Shown piece after piece: positions 44,698 through 53,607 of a stretch of DNA of 64,000 nucleotides (positions are counted from its first letter, which is position 1; the number at the start of each line of letters is the position of its first letter). The translations under genes and the position numbers were made by a program. The notes below the pieces were generated by a model. It searched no databases. It saw only the letters and a list, made by a program, of their open reading frames with translations, and was not told where the DNA came from. Origin of the DNA: Streptomyces sp. A 4/2 (GTDB taxonomy: Bacteria > Actinomycetota > Actinomycetes > Streptomycetales > Streptomycetaceae); NCBI RefSeq assembly GCF_940670765.1, contig NZ_CALNVW010000009.1, positions 1 through 64,000 on the forward strand, read 5' to 3'.

Positions 44698-44832
44698 GGC
44701 CCGAGTCGACCGCGCCCGGCCCGGTACCGCATCCGGTCGAGGCCGTACGAGTGACCGGGCACCGGGGCGGACGGACTTCCGTGGTCGGTCTCCGGTGGTC
44801 GGACTTCTGTCGTCGGACTTCCGTGGTCGGTC

Positions 44833-46299
44833 TCAGTCGGCTGCCACGAACGTGCCCGCCGCCTTGTCGTGCAGGCACTGCCGCCAGGGCCGGTCGAACA
44901 GGCACCAGAGCACGTCGACGACGCCGACCACCAGCACACCGAGTACGCCGTACAGCAGCCAGCGGATCAGCGCGGGGCGGAAGCCCGGCGCCTCGTACGA
45001 CTCCATGCCGCGGACCTGGACCCCGCAGAGCTTCTTGCCGAGGGTCCGGCCCCAGCGGGCCGTCGGGACGGCCTCGTACAGCAGCCCCAGGACGAGGAAC
45101 GCGCCGATGACGGCACCGAGGCAGCCGGCCGTGGTGCCGTCGATCAGCCAGACCGTGACGGTCGTACCCGAGAGCTTGGCCTCGTCGATCTTGCCGTTGA
45201 TGTGGTCGGCGGCCTTGGTCAGCAACGGCACGGCGATCACGCCGACGACCGCGCCCAGCACCACGGCGTCGATCAGCCGCGCGGCGAACCGCTTGCCGAG
45301 GCCCGCGGGTCGGGCGGCGGCCTGGGCGCGGGCGGCCTGGAGGAAGGGGTCCTCCACGACCGGCTTCCAGGCGGGCAGCCCCTGCTGCTCGGGCTCGGCG
45401 GCGGGCCTGGCGAGCTCGTGCACCTGCTGAGGCCAGGGGGGCGGTGCCTGCTGCTGAGGCTGCTGCTGAGGCTGCTGAGCCTGCTGCGGGGGGAACTGTT
45501 GCTGTTGCTGCGCGGGGAACGCGGGTTGGGGCTGAGCCTGCCGCTGGACAGGCTGCGGCTGAACGGCCTGCGGCTGAACAGGCTGCGGCGCCTGCTGTTG
45601 CGACGGCAGTTGCTGCTGCGGCGCCTGCTGTTGAGCATGCTGCTGCGGTTGCTGCTGCTTGGGGCTTATGGCCCGGATCGACAGGGTTCCGTCGGTCCTG
45701 CTCGTACGGCCCGCATCGCCACCGGGGCGCAGCGCCCGGAGCGCGACCGTGCCGTCGGGCGGCTCCTGACGGCCCGTGGGAAGTGCAGGCCGGGAGGCCT
45801 GCTGCCCGGCGGGCAGTTCGGCACGGCGCGGGTCCGGCACCGGTTCGGCGGGACCGGGCTGCTGGACACCGGGCGGGGCCGGGGCCTCCGCAGGGGTACG
45901 CGGGTCCGGGCCGCCCCAGGAGACCCGGCGGTCGCGTTCGCCGCCGAAGCCGCCCTGCCGCGAGGCGTCGGCCTGCCAGGCGGACGAGGGTTCCTGACGG
46001 CTGTCGTACCCGGGCTCCTCGTCGAAGAAGACCGGACCGGTCTCCTCGACCTGCGGGACGGCGGGTACGCCGGGGGCCCTGCGTACGGCAGGGAGCGGCG
46101 CGGAGGGCGAGACGGGCGCGGGCGCCGTGCCGCCGGGCGGCACCGGCATGGCCTGGCCGCTGTCCTCGGGTGCGGGACGGCTCGTGCCGGGCACCCAGGA
46201 AGCGCCGTTCCAGTACCGCACGTATCCAGGAATGGATGGGTCCGGGTAGTAGCCGGGCGTGGGGCTGCCGTCGCCGGTTGCCGAGGTTGGGGCGCTCAT
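44833..46299 (-). CDS. RDD family membrane protein with DUF2510 and poly-Gln region
   Basis: 488 aa. DUF2510 at the N-terminus (GYYPDPSIPGYVRYWNGASW), a long Pro/Ala-rich then Gln-rich linker (about residues 215-310, with runs such as QQQQQFPPQQAQQPQQQPQQ), and a C-terminal RDD domain (KRFAARLIDAVVLGAVVGVI, GRTLGKKLCGVQVRG). The Gln region comes from CTG/TTG triplet runs on the plus strand. ATG 46299 is used; GTG 46302 is possible. Confidence 0.85.
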   Translation of the reverse strand: MSAPTSATGDGSPTPGYYPDPSIPGYVRYWNGASWVPGTSRPAPEDSGQAMPVPPGGTAPAPVSPSAPLPAVRRAPGVPAVPQVEETGPVFFDEEPGYDSRQEPSSAWQADASRQGGFGGERDRRVSWGGPDPRTPAEAPAPPGVQQPGPAEPVPDPRRAELPAGQQASRPALPTGRQEPPDGTVALRALRPGGDAGRTSRTDGTLSIRAISPKQQQPQQHAQQQAPQQQLPSQQQAPQPVQPQAVQPQPVQRQAQPQPAFPAQQQQQFPPQQAQQPQQQPQQQAPPPWPQQVHELARPAAEPEQQGLPAWKPVVEDPFLQAARAQAAARPAGLGKRFAARLIDAVVLGAVVGVIAVPLLTKAADHINGKIDEAKLSGTTVTVWLIDGTTAGCLGAVIGAFLVLGLLYEAVPTARWGRTLGKKLCGVQVRGMESYEAPGFRPALIRWLLYGVLGVLVVGVVDVLWCLFDRPWRQCLHDKAAGTFVAAD

Positions 46300-46541
46300 C
46301 ACCGTGGTCCCGTATCTCCTTGAGATCCGCAATTGAGCCCGACCGGCCGTCGGACGGCGGTCGGTTTAAAGGCTCCACATCTATCAGACCGCCGCATGGC
46401 GTCGGACCGGTCCTGCTGCTTCGACCACTTTCCGGTCATCGGCAAATCATCCTCGAAACCCGCGTAATGAAAGCCGGGCAGGGCGCTCTCACCCTGTACG
46501 GCCCGCCGTCGGGCGTACGTACAAGGAGAGGAACGCACGCC

Positions 46542-47018
46542 ATGCATACCGTGGTCGAACGTGAACTGGAGCTCAAGCTGGTGCTGTCGCCGGAGCGCAG
46601 CATCCCCGTCCCCGCCCGGCTGAGCTACCGCACCCAGGACCCCTACGCCGTGCACATCAGCTTCCACATCTGTTCCGACACCCCCGTCAACTGGACCTTC
46701 GCCCGCGAGCTGATCGTAGAGGGGGTGTTCAGGCCGTGCGGTCACGGTGACGTACGGATCTGGCCGACCAAGGTGGACACGAAGAGCGTCATCTGTCTCG
46801 CGCTGACCTCGCCCGACGGCAACGCCCTGCTGGAGGCGCCGACCGCCCAGGTCTCCGCCTGGCTGGAGCGGACCCTGCGGGCGGTGCCGCCCGGTTCGGA
46901 GAGTGCGCATCTCGGCCTCGACGACGGTCTGGCCGCGCTGCTCAGTCCGCTGCCGGCGGACGATCTGTGGCTGCGCGACCCGTGGCCGTCGGACGAGTCC
47001 GACGACGACGGCCAGTGA
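46542..47018 (+). CDS. ssgG: SsgA-like sporulation/cell division protein (SsgG)
   Basis: 158 aa. RELELKLVLSPERSIPVPAR, DPYAVHISFHICSDTPVNWTF, ARELIVEGVFRPCGHGDVRIWP and ALLEAPTAQVSAWLERT match the SALP family, which is restricted to sporulating actinomycetes and guides septum site and wall processes. The extended acidic C-terminus and the neighbourhood fit SsgG. AAGGAGAGG lies upstream of ATG 46542. Confidence 0.88.
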   Translation: MHTVVERELELKLVLSPERSIPVPARLSYRTQDPYAVHISFHICSDTPVNWTFARELIVEGVFRPCGHGDVRIWPTKVDTKSVICLALTSPDGNALLEAPTAQVSAWLERTLRAVPPGSESAHLGLDDGLAALLSPLPADDLWLRDPWPSDESDDDGQ

Positions 47019-47052
47019 GAGCGGCCGGTCGACGGGGTCGGAGTGAGGAGGA

Positions 47053-48420
47053 TCAGAAGAGTTTGCCGGGGTTGAGCAGGCCCAGCGGGTCGAAGGCCTG
47101 CTTGACTCCGCGCTGCATCTCCAGTCCCACCGGGCCCAGTTCACGCGCCAGCCACTCCTTCTTGAGTACGCCGACGCCGTGTTCGCCGGTGATCGTGCCG
47201 CCCAGCTCCAGGCCGAGGGCCATGATCTCGTCGAAGGACTCCCGCGCCCGGCGGGACTCCTCGGCGTCGTCCTGGTCGAAGCAGACGACGGGGTGCGTGT
47301 TGCCGTCGCCCGCGTGCGCGCAGACGCCGATGGTGAGGTCGTGCTTGGCGGCGATGGCTGCGGTGCCTTCGAGCATCGCGCCCAGCTGCGAGCGCGGCAC
47401 GCACACGTCGTCGATCATCGTGGCGGACTTGACGGTCTCCAGCGCGACGAGCGACAACCGTCTTGCCTGGAGCAGCAGTTCGGACTCGGCGGCGTCCCCG
47501 GCGGGCACCACGTCGGTGGCACCGGCCGCCGTGCACAGCGCGCCGACGGCGGCCAGGTCGGCCGCCGGGTCCGGGGTGTCGAAGGCGGCGAGCAGCAGGG
47601 CCTCGGTGGTCTCGGGGAGGCCCATCCGGGACATCCGGTTGACGGCCTGGATCGTGGTGCGGTCCATGAGTTCGAGGAGTGAGGGGGTGTGGCCGAGCTC
47701 CATGATCCGGCAGACCGCGTCACAGGCCTCGGCCGCCGAGGCGAACTCGGCTGCCAGGGCGAGCTGCTGGGGCGGGGTGGGCTTCAGCGCGAGGACCGCC
47801 TTGACGACGATGCCGAGGCTGCCCTCGGAGCCGACGAAGAGCCGGGTCAGGTCGTACCCCGCGACGCCCTTGGCGGTACGGCGGCCGGTACTGAGCAGCC
47901 GCCCGTCGGCGAGCACGACCTCCAGGCCGAGTACGTACTCGGCGGTCACTCCGTACTTCACGCAGCACAGGCCGCCCGACGCGGTGCCGATGTTCCCGCC
48001 GATGGTGCAGGTCTCCCAGCTGGAGGGGTCCGGCGGGTAGTAGAGCCCCTTTTCGGCGACGGCCCGGGACAGCACGGCGTTGACGACGCCCGGTTCGACG
48101 ACCGCGATCCGGTCGACGGGGCTGATCTCCAGGATCCGGTCCATCTTCACGAGGGACAGCACGACGCAGCCGTCACTGGCGTTGGCCGCGCCGGAGAGCC
48201 CGGTACGCGCGCCCTGCGGGACGACGGGCGTACGGAGGGCGGTCGCGGTCCGCATGATGTGCTGGACCTGCTCGGTGGTGCGCGGCAGCACCACGGCGGC
48301 GGGGGCCCCGGCCTCGCAGAATCCGGCCATGTCTCTGGCGTACGAGGCCATGATGTCGGGGTCGGAGATCAGAGCTTCGGGCGGAAGTCCGGCGCGCAGC
48401 CGTTCGAGCAGATCGTCCAT
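47053..48420 (-). CDS. FAD-linked oxidase, glycolate oxidase GlcD type
   Basis: 455 aa. FAD-binding type 4 domain (PVVPQGARTGLSGAANAS, DPSSWETCTIGGNIGTASGG, GYDLTRLFVGSEGSLGIV) followed by the FAD-oxidase C domain ending HAGDGNTHP and GTITGEHGVGVLKKEWL. It oxidises a 2-hydroxy acid such as glycolate or D-lactate. No GlcE or GlcF subunit gene is adjacent. Convergent with ssgG. Confidence 0.9.
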   Translation of the reverse strand: MDDLLERLRAGLPPEALISDPDIMASYARDMAGFCEAGAPAAVVLPRTTEQVQHIMRTATALRTPVVPQGARTGLSGAANASDGCVVLSLVKMDRILEISPVDRIAVVEPGVVNAVLSRAVAEKGLYYPPDPSSWETCTIGGNIGTASGGLCCVKYGVTAEYVLGLEVVLADGRLLSTGRRTAKGVAGYDLTRLFVGSEGSLGIVVKAVLALKPTPPQQLALAAEFASAAEACDAVCRIMELGHTPSLLELMDRTTIQAVNRMSRMGLPETTEALLLAAFDTPDPAADLAAVGALCTAAGATDVVPAGDAAESELLLQARRLSLVALETVKSATMIDDVCVPRSQLGAMLEGTAAIAAKHDLTIGVCAHAGDGNTHPVVCFDQDDAEESRRARESFDEIMALGLELGGTITGEHGVGVLKKEWLARELGPVGLEMQRGVKQAFDPLGLLNPGKLF

Positions 48421-48538
48421 GATCCCAGCGTGACACCGGGGCGCGGTGGTGGGAAGGGGCGCGCCGCGAGCGCGGACGCCGGGGGCGGTGCGTCGCACTG
48501 CGCGGACGCCCCGCCCCTTCGTAGACCTCCCCCACGGT

Positions 48539-48739
48539 TCAGCGGCGCACCACCCTGACCAGGCGGTGGGCGGGCACGCGCAGCGGGCTCCTGGCGGTGA
48601 AGGCGAGGACCACCGCCGCGCCGCCGGTCGGGTAGCGGTCGAGCCGGAGCGAGGTCACCTCGCACCAGAGCCCGCGTACGAGTACCAGGTCACGCGCCCG
48701 CACGCGTACGGCACAGAGCTGCTGCTCATCGGCCGTCAT
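48539..48739 (-). CDS. Hypothetical small protein
   Basis: 66 aa: MTADEQQLCAVRVRARDLVL, then LWCEVTSLRLDRYPTGGAAV and a basic end. Its ATG lies inside the 3' end of the frameshifted ATPase gene (14-bp overlap), so it was probably co-translated with it. Not recognised. Confidence 0.5.
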   Translation of the reverse strand: MTADEQQLCAVRVRARDLVLVRGLWCEVTSLRLDRYPTGGAAVVLAFTARSPLRVPAHRLVRVVRR

Positions 48740-49204
48740 GGCGCCCGGCTCCGTCCTGGGCGGCCCCGTCGGTGGCCTCGGGTGCCTGGTCCGCCGCGCG
48801 CTCCGTCGCGTACTCCGCCCAGACGATCTTCCCGGGGCCGTTCCGTTTCCCGTACCCCCACCGGTCCGCCAGCGCGGTCACGAGGGCCAGCCCCGCCCGG
48901 CAGAGTCAGTGGGCTCGGGCTGCCGCACGACCGGCAGTACGGGCGAGGCGTCGTGCACCTCGATCCGCACCCCGTGCGGCAGCCGGACGAAGCGCGTCTC
49001 GATCTCCCGTCCGGGCGATACACGGGCGTGCTGCCCTGCGTTGGTCAACAGCTCGGAGAGCAGGAGCGAGGCGGTATCCGTCACCGTCGCCAACTCCCAA
49101 CCCGCCAGGGCCGTACGCAGCTCCGCGCGCGCCTTCCCGACCTGTCCCGGGTGACGGCTCCACCGCAGAACCACTTCCTCCCTTTTCCGGGTCGCCTCGG
49201 TCAT
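48726..49204 (-). pseudogene. Frameshifted RsbW-like ATP-binding protein
   Basis: From ATG 49204 the frame reads a HATPase_c-2 domain (SLLLSELLTNAGQHA, IEVHDASPVLPVV) and stops at 48878 after DSAGRGWPS. A one-base insertion at the G run 48894-48891 would restore GRGLALVTALADRWGYGK and GPGKIVWAEYATERAA, the normal end of these proteins, down to a stop at 48726. It is therefore broken by loss of one G, or this is a sequencing error. Such genes sit beside XRE-DUF397 pairs in Streptomyces. Confidence 0.8.
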
Positions 49205-49312
49205 CAGCGGACCACCACGCCGTGGATGATGCGCGGCCCGGCGTCGATGCCGTGCGCGGCGAGCCAGAGCACGGTGCGGCGGGCCCGTCGGTGGCGTGTA
49301 AGGAGCGTCGAC

Positions 49313-49763
49313 ATGCTGTCGCTGGCCCAGCGCAGTCGGGAGCCGGGCTGGGTACAGCGGGCAGGCCTGGCGCGTCCGTCGTACACGGACTTCATCGACT
49401 ACGAGAAGACCGCCGACTATGTGCGGTCGTTCCAGAACAACCTCATCGCGGGCCTTCTTCAGACCCCCGACTACGCGCGGGCCATCCTCTCCGCGCCACC
49501 GTCGACTCTGGACAGCAAGGCGGTTGACGCGCTGGTCATAGCTCGCATGAAGCGCCAGGAGATGTTGCAGACCCCTACGGCTCTTCGAGTCCGCGATATG
49601 GCGCAAGAGCAGTTACAGCGGCCAGGGCGGCGACTGTGTAGAGGTCGCCGCCCTCACCACCGGCACCGCCGTCCGCGACAGCAAGAACCCCATGGGACCC
49701 GCCCTCCGCTTCGACGACGGAACCTGGGCCGCCTTCCTCGCCGTGACCAAACGGGCGCAGTAG
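49313..49763 (+). pseudogene. Remnant of XRE/DUF5753 regulator fused to a DUF397 fragment
   Basis: From 49313 the frame matches only the middle of DUF5753 regulators (LSLAQRSREPGWVQ, SFQNNLIAGLLQTPDYARA, RMKRQEMLQ). The helix-turn-helix N-terminus and the C-terminal 100 or so residues are missing. From 49581, in another frame, an almost full DUF397 domain follows (IWRKSSYSGQGGDCVEVAAL, RDSKNPMGPALRFDDGTWAA) to a stop at 49763. A deletion joined two adjacent genes. Confidence 0.8.
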
Positions 49764-49813
49764 GCCGAACCGAGGCTGCACGCCCATACACCTACGCCCG
49801 GGACGGAGTTCCG

Positions 49814-50098
49814 TCAGCGCGACTCGTGGGACAGCAACGTACCGAGCGGGCCCAGGTCCAGGTTGAGGTCCTCGCGGCGCAGTCCGTGCTGCTCGCAGAG
49901 TTCCGTCATCCGTTCGTCGAGGAGCATCAGCGTGGTGCCCACGCGCTCTTCCTGGTCCTCGGTCAGCTCCCCGCTGTCGAACCGGCGGATCGCCTGGCGC
50001 TCCATCAGCTGCCGGAGCAGTTCCACGACGGTGAGAACCAGCGAAGCAAGATCACGGCCGGCGCTGTGCGGGTCGATGTCCACCCGTGCGTCGCTCAC
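49814..50098 (-). CDS. gvpK: Gas vesicle protein GvpK
   Basis: 94 aa. LASLVLTVVELLRQLMERQA, IRRFDSGELTEDQEERVGTTL and LDERMTELCEQHGL are GvpK features. An accessory protein in vesicle assembly. GTG 50098 overlaps the gvpS stop (GTGA) and has GGAGG upstream. Last gene of the operon. Confidence 0.92.
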   Translation of the reverse strand: MSDARVDIDPHSAGRDLASLVLTVVELLRQLMERQAIRRFDSGELTEDQEERVGTTLMLLDERMTELCEQHGLRREDLNLDLGPLGTLLSHESR

Positions 50099-50337
50099 AG
50101 GGGCCCTCCGTCGGCCCACGGCGCAGGCACTCGCTCGCTGACGGATGCCAGCAGGGCGTGCAGGGAGAGGCGGATCAGCGGGACCTCCGCAATGGCGATC
50201 ACCAGGTCGCCGCTGATGACGACGCCCGTACCGAGTACCCGGTCGAGCAGGTCGACCAACGGGACGCCAATGGGTGCCATGGCCTCCGGGCCCTGCCAGG
50301 CGACGGGCTTACGGGTGCCCTGCAAGATCTTCTCCAT
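50095..50337 (-). CDS. gvpS: GvpA-family protein GvpS
   Basis: 80 aa. PLVDLLDRVLGTGVVISGDLVIAIAEVPLIRLSLHALLASV follows the GvpA/J/S fold (helix, beta hairpin, helix). Minor shell or nucleation component. Overlaps the end of gvpL by 29 bp. Confidence 0.9.
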   Translation of the reverse strand: MEKILQGTRKPVAWQGPEAMAPIGVPLVDLLDRVLGTGVVISGDLVIAIAEVPLIRLSLHALLASVSERVPAPWADGGPL

Positions 50338-51163
50338 CCGTGAACGAGTAGGGGGCCCAGGGCCCGGACACCTCGATCTCGATGCCGTCGAAGCCCGGAG
50401 AGTTACGGAGCCGCCCGATCGTGGTCGCCAACTCAGCTTCCCGCTCCTCCGCGAGCAGGTAGGCAGCGTTCAGGACCTGGGTGCGGTCTCTGCCGGTCGC
50501 CTCGGAGCCGTGCGGACGCCGCCGGACCGAGGCGACGGCCAACTCCCGTACTGCGCTGTCGACCTGCTCGGCTGCGGCCAGTGCGCTCTCCCGGTTCACC
50601 TCGCGTGACTGCTGACGACTGCGCAGGCGGTTCAGGTAGTCACGGCCAGAACCTCGCGGGGATCCCGGCATGGTCGTCACCGGTGGTACGGGCGCGGCGG
50701 ACCGGGCCGTCGTCTCGGACTGCGTCACGTAGACCTTGACCCCCCATTCGACCCTTCCGGCGATGCGGTCCAGCGCCACTCGAAACCGTTCGTGGTTCAC
50801 ACCGAGGGCAGCTGCGGCCCGCTCGTCGGTGAGATAGAGCGTGGCCAGCGGGAGCGGCACCGTGGGGCTGACCGCGGCAGCAGCCGTGACGACGGCGTGG
50901 TGGGCTCGCGCGCAGCGTTCGAGTTCGGCAACGTCTGCGAGCCGCTCCCGCAGCGCGGTCTCCGAGAAGGCAGCCGCAGGTACGTCCTGGACCACGGCCC
51001 ACAGCTCGCCGACCGGCAGGAGACGCAGCGGGCCGCCCCCCACGTGTCCGCAGGTGGCGGTGGGTGTCGCGGGGCGGGCCGGACCACAGACAGCGAAGAC
51101 GTACGTGGCGGCGGAGCTGACATCGGCAGCGGTACCGGGCGGGTGGTGCGCGGTCACACTCAT
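50309..51163 (-). CDS. gvpL: GvpL/GvpF family protein
   Basis: 284 aa. ATYVFAVCGPARP, LLPVGELWAVVQDVPAAAF and AAYLLAEEREAELATTIGRL, with the end EIEVSGPWAPYSF, match GvpF/GvpL, which cap or chaperone GvpA during growth. ATG overlaps the gvpJ stop (ATGA). Confidence 0.92.
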   Translation of the reverse strand: MSVTAHHPPGTAADVSSAATYVFAVCGPARPATPTATCGHVGGGPLRLLPVGELWAVVQDVPAAAFSETALRERLADVAELERCARAHHAVVTAAAAVSPTVPLPLATLYLTDERAAAALGVNHERFRVALDRIAGRVEWGVKVYVTQSETTARSAAPVPPVTTMPGSPRGSGRDYLNRLRSRQQSREVNRESALAAAEQVDSAVRELAVASVRRRPHGSEATGRDRTQVLNAAYLLAEEREAELATTIGRLRNSPGFDGIEIEVSGPWAPYSFTDGEDLAGHP

Positions 51164-51510
51164 CGGTGGCGCAGTTCCCTTCCGCTGTGAGCTTCCGCGG
51201 TGTCATCGCCTTCCAGGGCCTCGATCCGCTCGCGCAGCCGCTTGTTCTCGTCGGACAGCGCATTGTGAGCGGCACGCGACGAAAGAGCTGGATCGGTCTC
51301 CCACCAGTCGATTCCCGCCTTCTTCGCTGTTTCGACGGACGAGATGAAGAGTCGTAGGCGAATCGTCAGCAGTTCGATGTCCAACAGGTCGATCTTGATG
51401 TCGCCCGCGATCACGATCCCTTTGTCCAGTACGCGTTCCAGAATTTCGGCCAGGTTGGTGGTGGAGGCGTGCGTGGGAGGCGGCGCGCCCCGCGTTTGCA
51501 TCTCCGTCAC
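51160..51510 (-). CDS. gvpJ: GvpA-family protein GvpJ
   Basis: 116 aa. NLAEILERVLDKGIVIAGDIKIDLLDIELLTIRLRLFISSVETAKKAG is the GvpA-like core, followed by a coiled-coil tail (ENKRLRERIEALEG). Minor structural or tip component. GTG 51510 with GGAGG 6 nt upstream. Confidence 0.9.
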   Translation of the reverse strand: MTEMQTRGAPPPTHASTTNLAEILERVLDKGIVIAGDIKIDLLDIELLTIRLRLFISSVETAKKAGIDWWETDPALSSRAAHNALSDENKRLRERIEALEGDDTAEAHSGRELRHR

Positions 51511-51559
51511 GCTGTGCCTCCAGTCATCGGCTTCGTCCGCATGGCCACGCCAGTGCACT

Positions 51560-51832
51560 TCATACGTGAGTTCCCGGGGATCCGTGGATGTCGCCGAGAG
51601 GTCTCAGCGGCTTCCTGTCGAGAAGGTCCAACAGCCGCTCTTCCTCGCGTTCGAACTGCGGCAGGTCGATTTCTCCTTCGTCCAGTGAACGGTTCAGCGC
51701 TGCAAGCCGCGCGCGAATCACACCGGGGTCGTACAGTTCGGCCTCCGCCGCGTCGATGAGCCGGTCGGACACCCAGATCACACCGCGCACCGGAGCCAGC
51801 GGCAGGAGCAGCACACCGGAAAGCAGCCCCAT
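51560..51832 (-). CDS. gvpG: Gas vesicle protein GvpG
   Basis: 90 aa. LLLPLAPVRGVIWVSDRLID, then a helical EIDLPQFEREEERLLDLL region, the normal GvpG pattern. Accessory factor linked to GvpF/L. Two bp follow the gvpF stop. Confidence 0.92.
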   Translation of the reverse strand: MGLLSGVLLLPLAPVRGVIWVSDRLIDAAEAELYDPGVIRARLAALNRSLDEGEIDLPQFEREEERLLDLLDRKPLRPLGDIHGSPGTHV

Positions 51833-51833
51833 G

Positions 51834-52574
51834 TCAGACCCTGGCCGGGGCAGATTCCGAGCCTACGAAGCTGTAACAGGGCAACGGCCCAGTCAGCCGC
51901 AGTTCCAGCCGGTCAAGGTGGTCCGCGGCGAATTGCTCGGCGACGGTACGGAATCGCTCTTCGAGGCGGCGGGGAACAAGGAACGACGTATTGAGCACGC
52001 AGCCTTCCACTTCCGGTCCCGGTCGCATGTCGTCGGCGATCTCGGCGAATTCGACCGGCAGCCGGGCCGCGGCCACTGCGGCCCGCCGCCGCAGACCGGA
52101 CGCCACGGCTTCACCGAGCCGGACATTGGCTTCGTAGCCGGGGTGACGGCGCGTTTCCTCGCGGATCCTGCGGACCACCGGGTCCTCGCGGACCAGTGCC
52201 TCCAGGTTGTCCTGCACCGGCATGACCTTCACGTTCATCTCGATGCGGGAGTCGAGTCGCTCCAGAACCCCGGAGTGCTCGTTCTCGCGTACCTCGACAT
52301 CGCGCAGCACCGTAGCTTCGTCGGGTGCGACCACTCCGAAGCGCATGGGCAGCACAGGCCCGGCTTCGGCCAGTGCGAGGAGCAGCCCCTGGTGCGCCAG
52401 GAGGTCGCGACGCCGTGCCCGGAGACCGGGGTGGGTCTGGCTGACCACGACCGCCAGTTCCCCGGCCGGCAGCAGCCGGATCTCGGCCGGCGGTTCGCCG
52501 ACTCCTCTGGCTGTCGGAGGGAGCACGTGAGAGCTGCCCACGATGCCGTACACATAGATGCCTGCTTCGGCCAT
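51834..52574 (-). CDS. gvpF: GvpF/GvpL family protein
   Basis: 246 aa. GIYVYGIVGSSH, LLPAGELAVVVSQTHP, ALAEAGPVLPMRFGVV and the C-terminal LRLTGPLPCYSFVG are typical. It binds GvpA and helps nucleation. Three bp after gvpA. Confidence 0.93.
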   Translation of the reverse strand: MAEAGIYVYGIVGSSHVLPPTARGVGEPPAEIRLLPAGELAVVVSQTHPGLRARRRDLLAHQGLLLALAEAGPVLPMRFGVVAPDEATVLRDVEVRENEHSGVLERLDSRIEMNVKVMPVQDNLEALVREDPVVRRIREETRRHPGYEANVRLGEAVASGLRRRAAVAAARLPVEFAEIADDMRPGPEVEGCVLNTSFLVPRRLEERFRTVAEQFAADHLDRLELRLTGPLPCYSFVGSESAPARV

Positions 52575-52577
52575 CGG

Positions 52578-53030
52578 TCAGTGCTCCTCTTTGTGACGCC
52601 GAGCACGACCGCTGTCGGTGCTTCGCGAGCGTGACGACTTGGTTTTGCGCGGCCGTTCCTCTTCCTTGGTTTCGTCGTCGTCATCGCCCATACCGACGGC
52701 CTTCTTGACCTTGTCGCCCACGGAATGCGCAGCCTTCTTCGCCCCGGCTTTACCCACGCCCTTGGCCATACCGCCGCCGAAGAGCTCGGGTACCGTCCGG
52801 CTGCTCGTGTCGTTTTCCAGATCGAGCCGATTACAGGCTTCGGCGAACCGCAGATAGGTGTCGACACTGGCGACGACGATCCGTGCATCAATCTTCAGAA
52901 TTTCGATGCCGACCAGCGACACACGCACAAAGATGTCGATGACCATGCCTCGGTCCAGGATGAGTTCCAGGACGTCATAGAGGCTGCCTGCGCGCGGAAC
53001 GCGGACGACCTCCTCGCTGTATGTGCTCAC
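52578..53030 (-). CDS. gvpA: Major gas vesicle structural protein GvpA with extended C-terminus
   Basis: 150 aa. GSLYDVLELILDRGMVIDIFVRVSLVGIEILKIDARIVVASVDTYL is a canonical GvpA core (about 70 aa). A further 75-residue tail rich in Lys, Glu and Asp follows (GDDDDETKEEERPRKTKSSR), as in other Streptomyces GvpA proteins. It forms the hydrophobic-lined shell. GTG 53030 with GGAGAG about 11 nt upstream. Confidence 0.93.
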   Translation of the reverse strand: MSTYSEEVVRVPRAGSLYDVLELILDRGMVIDIFVRVSLVGIEILKIDARIVVASVDTYLRFAEACNRLDLENDTSSRTVPELFGGGMAKGVGKAGAKKAAHSVGDKVKKAVGMGDDDDETKEEERPRKTKSSRSRSTDSGRARRHKEEH

Positions 53031-53071
53031 GGGATGACCGTCTCTCCGGATTGGGGCTGATGCAGGGGCGC

Positions 53072-53386
53072 TCATGTGTCAGCCTGACCGCGGCGGTAGC
53101 GACGGACCCTGCGGTATTGCAGCAGTGAGCCGCCCTCGTCGATGTCCACCTCGTACGTAGCCAGAAGACTGGTGGTGTCGGGAATGCGCGGGAGTTCCAG
53201 CACTTCCACGTCGACATGCCAGCCTTCGTCGTTCCGTGAAACAGCTGAAACACCCTCGGTCCTGTGGGTGATCAGCCTCTTCAGGCTCTGACATGCCCTT
53301 TCGGCCGCCTCCTCCGCTCCTTTTACGTGCTGTTTTCCCGCAGCGGGGCGGGGGGAACGGGAGGTCCGGGCACGCTGTTCTGACAT
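53072..53386 (-). CDS. gvpO: Gas vesicle protein GvpO
   Basis: 104 aa. AAERACQSLKRLITHRTEGVSAVSR, GWHVDVEVLELPRIPDTTSLLATYEV and LLQYRRVRRYRRG match GvpO. First gene of the operon; probably regulatory or needed for expression, as in haloarchaea. ATG 53386 chosen for spacing from AAGAGA. Confidence 0.92.
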   Translation of the reverse strand: MSEQRARTSRSPRPAAGKQHVKGAEEAAERACQSLKRLITHRTEGVSAVSRNDEGWHVDVEVLELPRIPDTTSLLATYEVDIDEGGSLLQYRRVRRYRRGQADT

Positions 53387-53607
53387 GTTCGTCATTCTCT
53401 TGGCCGTCCAGCCGCCACGCACGCGGTGTGGACCGAACGACTGGTGACAGCTACCGCGGCACGTCCGCAGAATCCACCCGAATGGCGGCTTACCGAAGGC
53501 CGGAGGACATTGGAAGGAGAGATGCGCACCGCCATGCGGTCAGCGCCCACCGAAGCATCCCGGTGCCACTCGCCGACAGGCTCTTCTTCACGACGGAGGA
53601 TCTTCCG

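Noticed and set aside
49204..49421. Small minus-strand ORF overlapping the ATPase start (AHGIDAGPRIIHGVVVR end)
   Set aside because: No ribosome site or recognisable domain; lies over the truncated regulator remnant.
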